This document shows, piece after piece, positions 26,878-35,972 of a DNA stretch of 64,000 nucleotides. The translations under genes were made by a program, and so were the position numbers. The number at the start of each line of letters is the position of its first letter. The stretch's first letter is position 1. Source of the stretch: Pacificoceanicola sp048553275 (lineage in GTDB: Bacteria; Pseudomonadota; Alphaproteobacteria; Rhodobacterales; Rhodobacteraceae); NCBI RefSeq assembly GCF_048553275.1, contig NZ_JBLZMW010000012.1:1-64000 (forward strand), written 5' to 3'. The notes under the pieces are model-generated. The model saw nothing but the letters and a program-made list of their open reading frames with translations. It was not told the DNA's origin and made no database searches.

Positions 26878-27667
26878 GTGGCTTCTCCCGTCTGCGCATC
26901 TGGATCGGAGCGAACAGCTCGGATTGTTGAAGCTCTGCCTGACCTTCCTTGACCAACTGCAGCGAGGCGGCAAAGGTTGCCGCCGTCGCGGAGCGCCAAC
27001 GCACCGGATCTCCATCCCACCCGTCGGGCAAATAGCTTTGAATATCCGTCCATTGCCCGGCAAAGCCTATCATGCCGCGCAGCCGGTCCAGCGCCTCTTC
27101 CATGGTATAGACATTGTCGCGGTCCATGACGAAGGGGCGGAATTCATCGCGGGTGCGAATGCGTGCATAGCCCTGCATCAGGTCAATCAGCGTCGCGGTA
27201 TAGGTCACCTTGCGCACCCGCTGCATCTCTTCGGGCAGGCCACGGGCAAAGAAATCCTTGCCCAGCTGATCGCGCGCCATGAGCTGCGCCGCCGCCTGCC
27301 GCATCGCTTGCAGCCGTTCCAGCTGGAAGGCCAGATGCGCGGCAAGGTCCTCGCCGCTCGGGCCCTCTTCTGTCGGGTCAGGCGGCAGCAAAAGCCGCGA
27401 TTTAAGAAAGGCCAGCCAAGCCGCCATCACCAGATAATCGGCTGCCAGTTCGATGCGCAGCTCCTTCGCCTTCTCGACAAAGGCGAGGTATTGCCTGGAC
27501 AACGCCAGCACCGAAATCTTGCGCAGGTCGACCTTTTGCACCCGCGCCAGATTGAGCAACAAATCCAGCGGCCCTTCAAAGCCGTCGACATCAACGACAA
27601 GGGCCTCAGCCGCGAGGCGGGCCTCCACGGTCTGGGGCTGATCGAAAAGGCTTGGCTCGTCAGTCAT
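26870..27667 (-). CDS. scpA: Segregation and condensation protein A
   Basis: A 265-residue kleisin that bridges SMC heads and binds ScpB. The hallmark DGFEGPLDLLLNLARVQKVDL is at residues ~28-48, with AADYLVMAAWLAFLKSRLLLP next, and the C-terminal winged helix ends near ATAATFAASLQLVKEGQAEL. The start overlaps the nagZ stop as ATGA, and the stop lies inside the scpB start, so nagZ-scpA-scpB are translationally coupled. Confidence 0.95.
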   Translation of the reverse strand: MTDEPSLFDQPQTVEARLAAEALVVDVDGFEGPLDLLLNLARVQKVDLRKISVLALSRQYLAFVEKAKELRIELAADYLVMAAWLAFLKSRLLLPPDPTEEGPSGEDLAAHLAFQLERLQAMRQAAAQLMARDQLGKDFFARGLPEEMQRVRKVTYTATLIDLMQGYARIRTRDEFRPFVMDRDNVYTMEEALDRLRGMIGFAGQWTDIQSYLPDGWDGDPVRWRSATAATFAASLQLVKEGQAELQQSELFAPIQMRRREKPRE

Positions 27668-28668
27668 GCTGGATGCTTCAGGCTCAAAGCCTCAAATTCC
27701 GCTCCGAGCGCCCCCATGTCAACCGATGCAGGGGCGCGACGCGCCGCCAGCGCCCGCTCTGCGCGGTCGATCGCCACAAGCGGCATGGTCCCGACGCGCG
27801 CCATCAGTGCTGTCATTTCGGCAAGATCGCCATTGCAATGAAGCACCGCGTCACAGCCCGCCGCCAGCGCCGCCGCGCCGCGTTCCGGCACCGTGCCGTC
27901 GAGCGCTTCCATGCCGATGTCATCCGTCATCAGGAAGCCATCAAAACCGATCCGATCGCGGATCAGCTCAATCATAACCGGCGAAACCGTGGAAGGGCGT
28001 GGGTCGATCTGCTCGAAAACCAGATGGCAGGTCATGCCAAGCGGCATGTCGTTCAACGCCCGGAAGGCGGCGAAATCAACCCGGTCCAGCGTATCGCGAT
28101 CCGCTCCCACACGCGGCAGCGCCAGATGGCTGTCGAGCGTGCCAAGCCCGTGCCCCGGCATGTGCTTGATCACCGGCAGAACGCCCATGTCCAAATGCGC
28201 CTGTGCCACCACCCGGCCGAGCCGCGCCACCGTCTCGACGCTGTCTCCAAGCAGCCGGTTGCGCAGGATCGCATGCGTCTCGGGCCGCGCAACATCCAGC
28301 GCCGGCGAGCAATTCCCGTCGATCCCGAGGTTCAGGAGCTCCGCCGAAATGATCCGGTAGCGCAGGCGCATTGCCTGCTCCGCATCCGCGCCAAACCGTG
28401 CGACATCGTCCAGGGGCGGTAACCAGTCCCGCACCAGCGGCGCGCGCAAGCGCTGCACCCGGCCACCTTCCTGATCAATGAAAATCGGGGCGTTGCGGCC
28501 CACGCTGTCGCGCAGCTCCGCGGTCAGGGCGCGGATCTGCTCCACCCCCGTCAAATTGCGCGTGAACAGGATAAAGCCGAACGGCTGCGTCTCGGCAAAG
28601 AGGCGTCTCTCCGCCGCGCTCAGCCGTTCCCCTGCGCAGCCAAGGATTGCCGCGCCGTATTGCGTCAC
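27664..28668 (-). CDS. nagZ: Beta-N-acetylhexosaminidase NagZ (GH3)
   Basis: A 334-residue cytoplasmic GH3 enzyme of peptidoglycan recycling, releasing GlcNAc from anhydromuropeptides. Diagnostic KHMPGHG, with the flexible-loop histidine of GH3 NagZ, is near residue 163; nucleophile candidate is the Asp in FLMTDDIGMEAL. IDQEGGRVQRL is the other conserved block. The start is GTG at 28668, overlapping the SPOR gene stop (GTGA); an ATG far upstream would sit inside that gene. Confidence 0.94.
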   Translation of the reverse strand: MTQYGAAILGCAGERLSAAERRLFAETQPFGFILFTRNLTGVEQIRALTAELRDSVGRNAPIFIDQEGGRVQRLRAPLVRDWLPPLDDVARFGADAEQAMRLRYRIISAELLNLGIDGNCSPALDVARPETHAILRNRLLGDSVETVARLGRVVAQAHLDMGVLPVIKHMPGHGLGTLDSHLALPRVGADRDTLDRVDFAAFRALNDMPLGMTCHLVFEQIDPRPSTVSPVMIELIRDRIGFDGFLMTDDIGMEALDGTVPERGAAALAAGCDAVLHCNGDLAEMTALMARVGTMPLVAIDRAERALAARRAPASVDMGALGAEFEALSLKHPA

Positions 28669-29660
28669 CGCGTCACCACCGGAATGCAATCGACATTCTG
28701 CGCCACGAAGGCCGCACAAAAGCGCCGCGCGTCCGACAGATCCTCGAAGCCGTGCGCCCTGAGGCGATAGAACACACGCCCGCCAGAGCTGGCCTTCTGG
28801 ATCACGCGGTCCTTGCCGTCGAGGTAATCGCCGAACCGGGATTCCAGACGGGTCCATTCGGCGCGGGCGGTCTCGGGGCTGTCAAAGGCGCCGATCTGCA
28901 CGAGGCGCGTTCCCGTCGGCAGGCTGGCGGCGTCAAGCTCGGTGGCTTCCGCAGCCGCCACAGCCGCCGCGATGGTCTCCGGCGCAACCGCGCTCAGCGA
29001 CGCGGTCTGAATGCCTGACGGGCGCTGTTTCGGCCGCAGGGAGCGGGCCAGGCCGGGACCGGGCTTCGGCGCGTCCGCTTCTTCCACGGCGGCTGTTTCC
29101 TCGACCACTTCGGCCTGCACCGGCTTGTCCTCGCCCGGCGCGAGCGCGCTGAGCGGCGCGGCGCCGGCGGAGAGCTGATCAACCAGAGCGGCAACCGGGT
29201 CTGTCTCTTTCGGTTGGTTGAGCGCGGTCACTGGCTCCGGCGCACTCAACTCCGGCGCGGGCTGCACCGCAACCGGGCGCGGCGCATCCTTGCGCGGTGC
29301 CACCGTTGCCAAAAGCCCCTGCGCCACATCCTCTTCGCTGAGCCCCGCCGGGCGCGGCGCAAGCACCAGACGCTCTGCCGGACCCTCTGCCTTGCCGCTG
29401 CCTGCTACGCGATTGACCGCAAGCCCCTGATGATCAGCGAGCTCGCCGCCGGGATTGTCCGGCGCCACGCGCATCGGATCCGCCGTTGCCCGCACTACGG
29501 GAATGCCGGACACATCGCGCGATATCGTCTTGTAGCCCCAGACCCCGACGCCCGCGACAAGCGCAAGCGAGACCATGGCCCCGGCGATATTGGCGATTGA
29601 GCCTGCACTGCGCCCGGCCGGTGCCGCGTTTGCGGCCCCTTGATAGGTGTAATCGGTCAT
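28665..29660 (-). CDS. SPOR-domain inner-membrane protein
   Basis: A 331-residue bitopic protein: cytoplasmic ~25 residues, one membrane helix (IAGAMVSLALVAGVGVWGY, residues ~25-43), a long Pro/Ala-rich periplasmic linker, and a C-terminal SPOR domain (residues ~248-331: GTRLVQIGAFDSPETARAEW, then VFYRLRAHGFEDLSDARRFC). SPOR domains bind denuded septal peptidoglycan, so it probably acts at division sites. Located between argS and nagZ as in many alphaproteobacteria. Confidence 0.9.
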   Translation of the reverse strand: MTDYTYQGAANAAPAGRSAGSIANIAGAMVSLALVAGVGVWGYKTISRDVSGIPVVRATADPMRVAPDNPGGELADHQGLAVNRVAGSGKAEGPAERLVLAPRPAGLSEEDVAQGLLATVAPRKDAPRPVAVQPAPELSAPEPVTALNQPKETDPVAALVDQLSAGAAPLSALAPGEDKPVQAEVVEETAAVEEADAPKPGPGLARSLRPKQRPSGIQTASLSAVAPETIAAAVAAAEATELDAASLPTGTRLVQIGAFDSPETARAEWTRLESRFGDYLDGKDRVIQKASSGGRVFYRLRAHGFEDLSDARRFCAAFVAQNVDCIPVVTR

Positions 29661-29743
29661 TTTGCCTCGTCTCGCCCGGGCGATACGCTGCCACCCGGAT
29701 CATCTGCTCTGCGTCTGCCCTGACCGATGGTGCGCCTTGTGGA

Positions 29744-31486
29744 TCAGCGCATCTCCTCGGCCGGAGTGACGCCCAAAATACCCAAGCCCGAGGAAATGAC
29801 AACCGCCGTGGCACGGGCAAGCGCGATCTTCGCCTGGGTTGTTGCAGGATCGTCCTGCAAGAAGCGCAGTTGAGGTTCATCATTGCCCCGGTTCCACAGT
29901 CCATGCAGGTCCGACGCCACCTCCGACAGGTAGGTTGCCACCCGGTGCGGCTCATTGCCCTTCGCGGCAATTTCGATCAGGCGCGGGAACTCGGCCAGCT
30001 TGCGCGCCAGCTCCAGCTCGCTCGCGTGGCTCATGCCGGACAGATCAACGCCGGACAGCGTCGCATCGGAGACGTCAATCCCCTGCTCTGCTGCCTTGCG
30101 CATCACCGAACAAATGCGGGCGTGCGCATATTGCACATAGAACACCGGGTTTTCCTTGGATTGCTCGACCACCTTGTCGAAATCGAAATCAAGCGCCGCG
30201 TCGTTCTTGCGGGTCAGCATGTGGAAGCGCGCCACATCCGCGCCAACCAAATCGACGACGTCGCGCAGCGTAACAAAGGTCCCTGCCCGCTTGGACATCT
30301 TGAACGGCTCGCCGTTCTTGAACAGTTTCACCAACTGGATCAGCTTGATATCCAGCGGCGTCTTGCCATCGGACAAGGCCGAAACCGCCGCTTTCATCCG
30401 CTTGACATAGCCACCGTGATCGGCGCCGAAAATGTCGATCAGCAGATCATAGCCCCGCGTCACCTTGTCGTAGTGATAGGCAATATCCGGGGCGAAGTAG
30501 GTCCATGATCCGTCCGATTTCATGATCGGCCGGTCCACATCGTCGCCGTGCTCGGTGCTTTTGAACAGGGTTTGCTCGCGCGGCTCCCAATCCTCAGGCT
30601 TCTTGCCTTTCGGCGGCTCCAGAACGCCGCGATAGATCAGCCCCTTGGCCTTGAGAGAGTCGATGGCCGCCTCGATCTTGCCGGTGCCATAAAGCGATTT
30701 CTCCGAGAAGAAGTGATCCATGACCACGCCAAGCGCCTTGAGATCGGCCCGGATCAGCTCCATCATCGCCGCCGTGGCGAACTCGCGCACCTCGACAAGC
30801 CACTCCTCCTCCGGCGCGTCGAGCCAGATGTCGCCCACCTTGTCCTTCAGCGCCTCGCCGACCGGGATCAGGTAATCGCCCGGATAGCTGCCCTCGGGCC
30901 AGTCAACGCTGAGATCATGCGCTTCTTGATACCGCAGGTACACGGACCGCGCGAGCACATCGACCTGCGCCCCGCCATCGTTGATGTAATATTCGCGGGT
31001 CACGTCCCAACCGGCGAAATCCAGAAGGCTCGCAATCGCATCGCCCACCACTGCGCCCCGCGCGTGACCGACATGCATCGGGCCGGTGGGGTTGGCACTG
31101 ACGTATTCGACGTTGACCGATTTGCCGCTGCCCATGTCGGACCGGCCATACTGGCCGCCCGCCGTCAGGATCGCGGCCGGCAGGCTCTGCCAGACGCCAT
31201 GCGCAAGCCGCAGGTTGATGAACCCCGGTCCGGCCACTTCGGCGCTCGAAACGCGATCATCCTCAGCCAGACGCGCGACAAGCGCTTCGGCAATGTCGCG
31301 CGGCTTGCGGCCCGCAGGCTTGGCCAGAACCATCGCGGCATTGGTCGCCATATCGCCATGCAACGGATCGCGCGGCGGCTCCACCGTTACGGCAGCGGTG
31401 TTCAGATCGCCGGGCAGATCGCCCGCCGCCTGCATTGCCTCGATCGAAGCAATCACAAGGGTACGGATATCGGTAAAGAGGTTCAT
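29744..31486 (-). CDS. argS: Arginyl-tRNA synthetase
   Basis: A 580-residue class I synthetase charging tRNA-Arg. The HIGH box is HVGHARG in ANPTGPMHVGHARGAVVGD (about residue 125), the KMSKS-equivalent is KMSKR in GEPFKMSKRAGTF, and the C-terminal DALR anticodon-binding domain ends LGILGVTPAEEMR. The start ATG at 31486 (MNLFTDIRTLV) is the family beginning; the upstream in-frame ATG at 31564 adds unrelated residues. Confidence 0.96.
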   Translation of the reverse strand: MNLFTDIRTLVIASIEAMQAAGDLPGDLNTAAVTVEPPRDPLHGDMATNAAMVLAKPAGRKPRDIAEALVARLAEDDRVSSAEVAGPGFINLRLAHGVWQSLPAAILTAGGQYGRSDMGSGKSVNVEYVSANPTGPMHVGHARGAVVGDAIASLLDFAGWDVTREYYINDGGAQVDVLARSVYLRYQEAHDLSVDWPEGSYPGDYLIPVGEALKDKVGDIWLDAPEEEWLVEVREFATAAMMELIRADLKALGVVMDHFFSEKSLYGTGKIEAAIDSLKAKGLIYRGVLEPPKGKKPEDWEPREQTLFKSTEHGDDVDRPIMKSDGSWTYFAPDIAYHYDKVTRGYDLLIDIFGADHGGYVKRMKAAVSALSDGKTPLDIKLIQLVKLFKNGEPFKMSKRAGTFVTLRDVVDLVGADVARFHMLTRKNDAALDFDFDKVVEQSKENPVFYVQYAHARICSVMRKAAEQGIDVSDATLSGVDLSGMSHASELELARKLAEFPRLIEIAAKGNEPHRVATYLSEVASDLHGLWNRGNDEPQLRFLQDDPATTQAKIALARATAVVISSGLGILGVTPAEEMR

Positions 31487-31636
31487 GTCAGGCTCCAAGG
31501 TCTTGGGGCCTCCTCTACCACTTTGCCGCGCGGGGTCAAATGGCGTGAACGCAGCCGGCCCCAATCAATCATCGGGGCCGGACGTCAATCTCCTGCAGTG
31601 CGTCGTCTCCCCGACACCCGGCGCCGCGATTTTCGA

Positions 31637-33496
31637 TCAGTCGATCTTCAAGGTGTCGTTGCCGTTTTCGTCACGGCGATCGTCCTTGCGCTCCTCGCGG
31701 GCGGGCATGAAGGCCAGCAGCTTCCCTTCTTCCTTGCGCTTGACCTCATCCTCCGGGCCGAACATGCGCAACGTGCCATTCGGCCCCAGCCGCGCGATAA
31801 TGATCGCTTCGGGGTTCTTCTCGCGCCAGTCGTCCAGGGTGAATTCCTCGGTCAGCCCCGTCACCCGGAACTCCCAGCCCTGCGCGATCTGCGCGTTGAC
31901 CTCAAAGAACGTCGCGTTCGCGCCGATCAACTGCCCGCCAAGCGTCGAGGGCAAGGCGTGGCGCGTGCTGGACTGTTTCACGCGGCGCAATTGAAACACA
32001 TGCTCGCGGCCGAACTCCGGCGCAAGGTCCGTGGCCGCCAGCGTGTTGTAGGCGTCGTTGTCGGTGGCGCAGATCAGCTTTTCATACGCCGCCAGCTCCA
32101 GCCGGTGCTCGGCCGCCTCCGACAGAATATCGCCGAACCACGTGTCGATTCCCGCCTCCCGCGCGGCGCGCAGATGGGCGTGGTTGGGATCGGCAATGAT
32201 CACCGGCAGGTCCATCTTCTTGAGCGCCGCCGCCAGCGCCACCGACCAGCGCGAGCCGCCAAGGATGATCACCCCCGGCGCGCTGCTTGCGGTCAGGCCA
32301 AGTGCCCGCGCCAACGGCGTCAGCGTAAAGCCATGCAGCACAACCGTCGCCGCCACCAAAGCAAAGGCCAGAGGGCCGATCCGGCTCGCGTCCTCGACGC
32401 CGAGGCTGACCAGCCGCTCACCGAACAACCCCGCCACTGCGACAAGCACGACACCGCGCGGCCCGGTCATCGCAACAAGCGCGCGCTCCTTCCAAGGCAC
32501 GTTGGAAAACGCCAGTGCGATGAGCACAGGCAAAGGCCGGGCCAGCACGATCACCACCACGACAAACAGCAGCGCCCGCAGGTCCAGCGTGCTCAGCACC
32601 TCGAAACTCATGCCCGCCGCCAGCAGGATGAACACCCCGGAGACAAGCAACACCGTCGCATGCTCCTTGAACCGGCGCAGCTCGGCGAAACTCGGCAGGT
32701 CGGCATTGGCGATCCACAGCCCCATGATGGTCACCGCCAGCAGGCCGCTTTCATGCAAAACGGAATCCGCCAGAGCGAAAACACCAATCAAAAGAACGAA
32801 TAACACCGGGATCTTCATGTACTCTGGCACATAGGCAAGCCGGAACGCCCGCACGAGGCCCCAGCCCGCCGCGACCCCCAGAACAGTCGCGACCAGGATA
32901 CCCATGGACAACTGCCATACCGCGTGGCCTACGCCGGTCGCCGTCTGCAACACCACGACCACTTCGAAAGCCAGAACCGCCGCCAGCGCCCCAACGGGAT
33001 CGTTGACGATGGCCTCCCACTGTAGCAGCGCGGCGGGACGTTTGGACAGCTTTGCCTGCCGCAGCAAGGGCGCGATCACCGTCGGGCCTGTCACGATCAT
33101 GATCCCGCCAAAAACCGCCGCGCTCTCCCAGCTCAGCCCCGCGACGTAGTGCAAGGCCGCCGCCGAGGCGAGCCAGCCAAGCGGCGCACCGATCATCACC
33201 AGCCGGCGCACCCCGACCGCCGCATCGCGCAGCGAATGCAGGTTGAGTGTCAGCCCGCCCTCGAAAAGGATGATCGCCACCGCGACCGCAACCATGGGCG
33301 AGAGCATGTCGCCAAATTGTTCCGACGGATTCAGAATACCCAGCACCGGACCCACGATCAGCCCGGCCAGCAGCATCAGCACGATGGCCGGCAGCCTCAG
33401 CTTCCATGCCAGCCACTGGCTACCCACGCCCAGAACGCCGACCAGCGAAAATGCCAGGACCGGGTCAAGCCCGCCGCCCGCTGCCTCTATTGCCAT
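31637..33496 (-). CDS. CPA1-type Na+(K+)/H+ antiporter with cytoplasmic C-terminal domain
   Basis: A 619-residue antiporter. Roughly twelve membrane helices fill residues 1-395 and carry the functional motifs: GLIVGPVLGILNP, FEGGLTLNL, and NDPVGALAAVLAFEVV where the Asp of the NDP motif would be the cation/proton site; MTGPRGVVLVAVAG is another CPA1 hallmark. Residues ~405-520 form a Rossmann-like TrkA-N/RCK region (GVIILGGSRWSVALAAAL), suggesting nucleotide or ion regulation. The tail is highly charged. Ion preference cannot be read from sequence. Confidence 0.88.
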   Translation of the reverse strand: MAIEAAGGGLDPVLAFSLVGVLGVGSQWLAWKLRLPAIVLMLLAGLIVGPVLGILNPSEQFGDMLSPMVAVAVAIILFEGGLTLNLHSLRDAAVGVRRLVMIGAPLGWLASAAALHYVAGLSWESAAVFGGIMIVTGPTVIAPLLRQAKLSKRPAALLQWEAIVNDPVGALAAVLAFEVVVVLQTATGVGHAVWQLSMGILVATVLGVAAGWGLVRAFRLAYVPEYMKIPVLFVLLIGVFALADSVLHESGLLAVTIMGLWIANADLPSFAELRRFKEHATVLLVSGVFILLAAGMSFEVLSTLDLRALLFVVVVIVLARPLPVLIALAFSNVPWKERALVAMTGPRGVVLVAVAGLFGERLVSLGVEDASRIGPLAFALVAATVVLHGFTLTPLARALGLTASSAPGVIILGGSRWSVALAAALKKMDLPVIIADPNHAHLRAAREAGIDTWFGDILSEAAEHRLELAAYEKLICATDNDAYNTLAATDLAPEFGREHVFQLRRVKQSSTRHALPSTLGGQLIGANATFFEVNAQIAQGWEFRVTGLTEEFTLDDWREKNPEAIIIARLGPNGTLRMFGPEDEVKRKEEGKLLAFMPAREERKDDRRDENGNDTLKID

Positions 33497-33583
33497 GCCA
33501 CTGTCCCCGTTCGGATTTTCAAAGCGTTCCGATCAAGATAGCCCATTGCTCAGGATTGCAAACAGATACCTTGGGTCAGACCC

Positions 33584-34207
33584 TCACGCGCGCCAGGCGA
33601 CCACGGTGCCGGGCATCACGCCGCGCGACACCGGGTGGCACAACATCAGCAGTGTATCGCCCGCTGACAGGCACTGATCGGGCGTCCAGGAACAGGTGCG
33701 ATCATCAAGGCTCAGCCCGAGAAACCGGCCGGGGCGGCAAGCCTTGTCCAGATGGCGCACCAACCCGGCATAACCCGCCGCCCGCGTGCCCCGGTTCGGC
33801 GCGCCGCTCTGCCCCTGCGCAAAGCCCAGAACCGCCCGCGCTTCCCCGCTTCGCAGGCCGGTCGCGAACGCCGCCGCCAGAGCCGCGCTTTTTTGCATCA
33901 GATCCCTCGTCGCGCTCAGGCTCTGCGCCTCGCCCAGCGGAAAAAGATCAATGTAGAGATGCACCGGCTCGTCTTCCCAGGCCTGCTGCAAACGCCGCAC
34001 GACCTCGCGCCATCCGCGCCGGAGGACAAGCGGTTCGACCGCGCCGGGAAACTCCCGCGCCAATTCCAGCATCGCCTCTTCGTCAGAGCCGAGCGCCACG
34101 ACCGTCGCGCCAAATCCCGCCAGGCGCCGGACCAGAGACGCCCCCAGCGGATGGTCCGCACCCGCGATCACCGCGATCCTGTCCTTGAACCTCGACACGC
34201 TGAACAC
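33584..34207 (-). CDS. Short-chain dehydrogenase-like Rossmann protein
   Basis: A 207-residue protein starting FKDRIAVIAGADHPLGASLVRRL, a Rossmann nucleotide-binding beginning with a variant glycine motif. The usual YxxxK catalytic pair of SDR enzymes is not clear: GYAGLVRHLDKAC lies in the right area (AGYAG...K) but is not canonical. It may be a non-catalytic or divergent SDR. No operon partner; 123 bases separate it from the dgt-like gene on the same strand. Confidence 0.6.
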   Translation of the reverse strand: MFSVSRFKDRIAVIAGADHPLGASLVRRLAGFGATVVALGSDEEAMLELAREFPGAVEPLVLRRGWREVVRRLQQAWEDEPVHLYIDLFPLGEAQSLSATRDLMQKSAALAAAFATGLRSGEARAVLGFAQGQSGAPNRGTRAAGYAGLVRHLDKACRPGRFLGLSLDDRTCSWTPDQCLSAGDTLLMLCHPVSRGVMPGTVVAWRA

Positions 34208-34330
34208 GAAGGGGGCTGCTCGCTTTTCGGACTTCTGAAACCCCGGCGGCGCGCATTCGGGCGTGTCTGCCGGGCGCGTCCGTTATAGTGAGGCGCTCGC
34301 AAAAGGAAAGCGGCAAAGCCGCCGCACGGT

Positions 34331-35491
34331 TCAGATCCCGTCGTGCAGGATATCGGTCCCGGTAAATTCCGCATGTTGCTGCAGGGCAAACCGGTCCGTC
34401 ATCCCCGCGATGTAATCGGCCACGAGGCGCGCGCGCGCGGTGTCATCCTCGGCCGCCTGCGCCTCCCCATGCCAACGGCGCGGCAACAGCGTCAGATCTG
34501 CCATGTAGATGGGGAACAGCGCCTCGACGACCTTTGTGACGCGCGCGCGCTGCTCCATGACGCTCGGTGCACGGTACATGTTCTTGAACAGGAAGGCGCG
34601 AATGTCCTTCAGGTCAGCCCACATCGCGTCGGAAAAGGCGATCACCGGACGGCCCAGCTCGCGGATCTCCTGCGCCGAGCGGCACCCGCTGTCGGCCAGC
34701 CGAGCCGCCGAAGTGTCAATGATGTCAGAGACCATCACCCCGAACACCCGCCGCAGCCCCTCATGGCGCCGCCTGTAGGCGTCGGTGTTCGGATAAAGCC
34801 GGTCCACCTCCGCATAGGCCGCGCCAATGATGGGCAACTCACTGATTTCACGCTCGGAAAACAGCCCGGCCCGCAGCCCGTCGTGCAGGTCGTGGTTGTT
34901 GTAGGCGACATCGTCGGACAGCGCGGCAACCTGCGCCTCGGCGCTGGCATGCGTGTGCAGCTCCAGATCGTGCAGCGCGTTGTACTCAGCCAACGCATAG
35001 GGAATCGGTTCGCTCACCGGACCGTTGTGCTTGGCGATGCCCTCCAGCGTGTCCCACGTCAGGTTCAGCCCGTCGAATTCCGCGTAGTGGCATTCCAACT
35101 TGGTCACGATCCGCAGCGTCTGGGCATTGTGATCGAAGCCGCCATAGGGCGCCATCAATGCATGCAGCGCGTCCTCTCCGGTATGGCCGAAGGGCGTGTG
35201 GCCAAGGTCATGGGCCAGCGCCACGGCCTCCGTCAGATCCGTGTTCAAATTCAAGGCATTGGCGATGGTTCTTGCGACCTGCGCCACCTCGATGGAGTGG
35301 GTCAGACGGGTGCGGTAAAAATCGCCCTCATGCTCCACGAAGACCTGGGTCTTGTGTTTCAGGCGACGAAAACTCGACGCATGGATGATACGATCGCGAT
35401 CCCGTTGAAAACACGAGCGAAAAGCGCTCTCTTCCTCTTCGACCAACCGTCCACGTGCCAGCGCGGGATCACAGGCAAAACTCGCTCGCAT
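34331..35491 (-). CDS. dgt: dGTP triphosphohydrolase-like HD protein
   Basis: A 386-residue HD-domain protein of the type 2 dGTPase group. Metal-binding HD motif residues are visible: RLTHSIEVAQVARTIA (first His), AHDLGHTPFGHTGEDAL (HD pair), and HNAQTLRIVTKLE. It hydrolyses dNTPs to nucleoside and tripolyphosphate, influencing dNTP pools. It diverges from the Fe-S carrier gene, with about 78 bases between starts. Confidence 0.9.
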   Translation of the reverse strand: MRASFACDPALARGRLVEEEESAFRSCFQRDRDRIIHASSFRRLKHKTQVFVEHEGDFYRTRLTHSIEVAQVARTIANALNLNTDLTEAVALAHDLGHTPFGHTGEDALHALMAPYGGFDHNAQTLRIVTKLECHYAEFDGLNLTWDTLEGIAKHNGPVSEPIPYALAEYNALHDLELHTHASAEAQVAALSDDVAYNNHDLHDGLRAGLFSEREISELPIIGAAYAEVDRLYPNTDAYRRRHEGLRRVFGVMVSDIIDTSAARLADSGCRSAQEIRELGRPVIAFSDAMWADLKDIRAFLFKNMYRAPSVMEQRARVTKVVEALFPIYMADLTLLPRRWHGEAQAAEDDTARARLVADYIAGMTDRFALQQHAEFTGTDILHDGI

Positions 35492-35569
35492 TCATACCAT
35501 CCTTGTCGCCTGTCCTTTGCGTCCATATATTCCACGGTGAACCCAAGTTAAAGCAAGAGGATGCCTGAC

Positions 35570-35893
35570 ATGCAGCTCCCCCCGAAAGTGACGGATCGTG
35601 CCTTTGAGCGCCTGGCCGAAATTGGCGCAGGCGACGAAGGCAAGGCCCTGCGCGTGGCGGTCGAAGGCGGCGGCTGTTCCGGTTTTCAGTATGACATCCG
35701 CCTTGATGAGGCCGATGGCGAGGATACGGTGCTCGAAGGCCACGGCCAGCGCGTTGTTGTCGATCCGGTCTCGCTGCCGTTTCTGTCCGGTGCCGTGATC
35801 GACTTCACCGAAGAACTCATCGGCGCACGCTTTGTTATCGAAAACCCGAATGCCACCAGCTCCTGCGGCTGCGGCACATCGTTCTCGATGTAA
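35570..35893 (+). CDS. A-type iron-sulfur cluster carrier (ErpA/IscA-like)
   Basis: A 107-residue HesB/IscA-family protein delivering Fe-S clusters. The three cysteine ligands are present: GGGCSGFQYDI (about residue 36) and the C-terminal SSCGCGTSFSM pair. The second ATG (35570, MQLPPKVTDRAFERL) is chosen because AAGAGG lies nine bases upstream, while the ATG at 35561 touches it. ErpA versus IscA cannot be decided with certainty. Confidence 0.9.
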   Translation: MQLPPKVTDRAFERLAEIGAGDEGKALRVAVEGGGCSGFQYDIRLDEADGEDTVLEGHGQRVVVDPVSLPFLSGAVIDFTEELIGARFVIENPNATSSCGCGTSFSM

Positions 35894-35905
35894 GGCGACT
35901 TACAT

Positions 35906-35940
35906 AAAAGAAAATAAATACCGCCCCTTGCGCGGGGCGG
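35906..35940 (-). terminator. Intrinsic terminator of the repeat-protein/EamA operon
   Basis: CCGCCCC (35921-35927) pairs with GGGGCGG (35934-35940). Read on the minus strand, the hairpin is followed by TATTTATTTTCTTTT, a proper U-rich tract. It lies 33 bases after the EamA stop and would end the leftward operon; the opposite-strand gene upstream could also use the hairpin. Confidence 0.85.
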
Positions 35941-35972
35941 CTCATGTTTCACCTTAAGATGTCTGATACGGT

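Noticed and set aside
30548..32803. A 751-codon plus-strand open frame opposite argS and the antiporter
   Set aside because: It crosses two well-recognised minus-strand genes and reads as Arg/Gln/His-rich sequence without any family match, typical of a shadow frame in GC-rich DNA.
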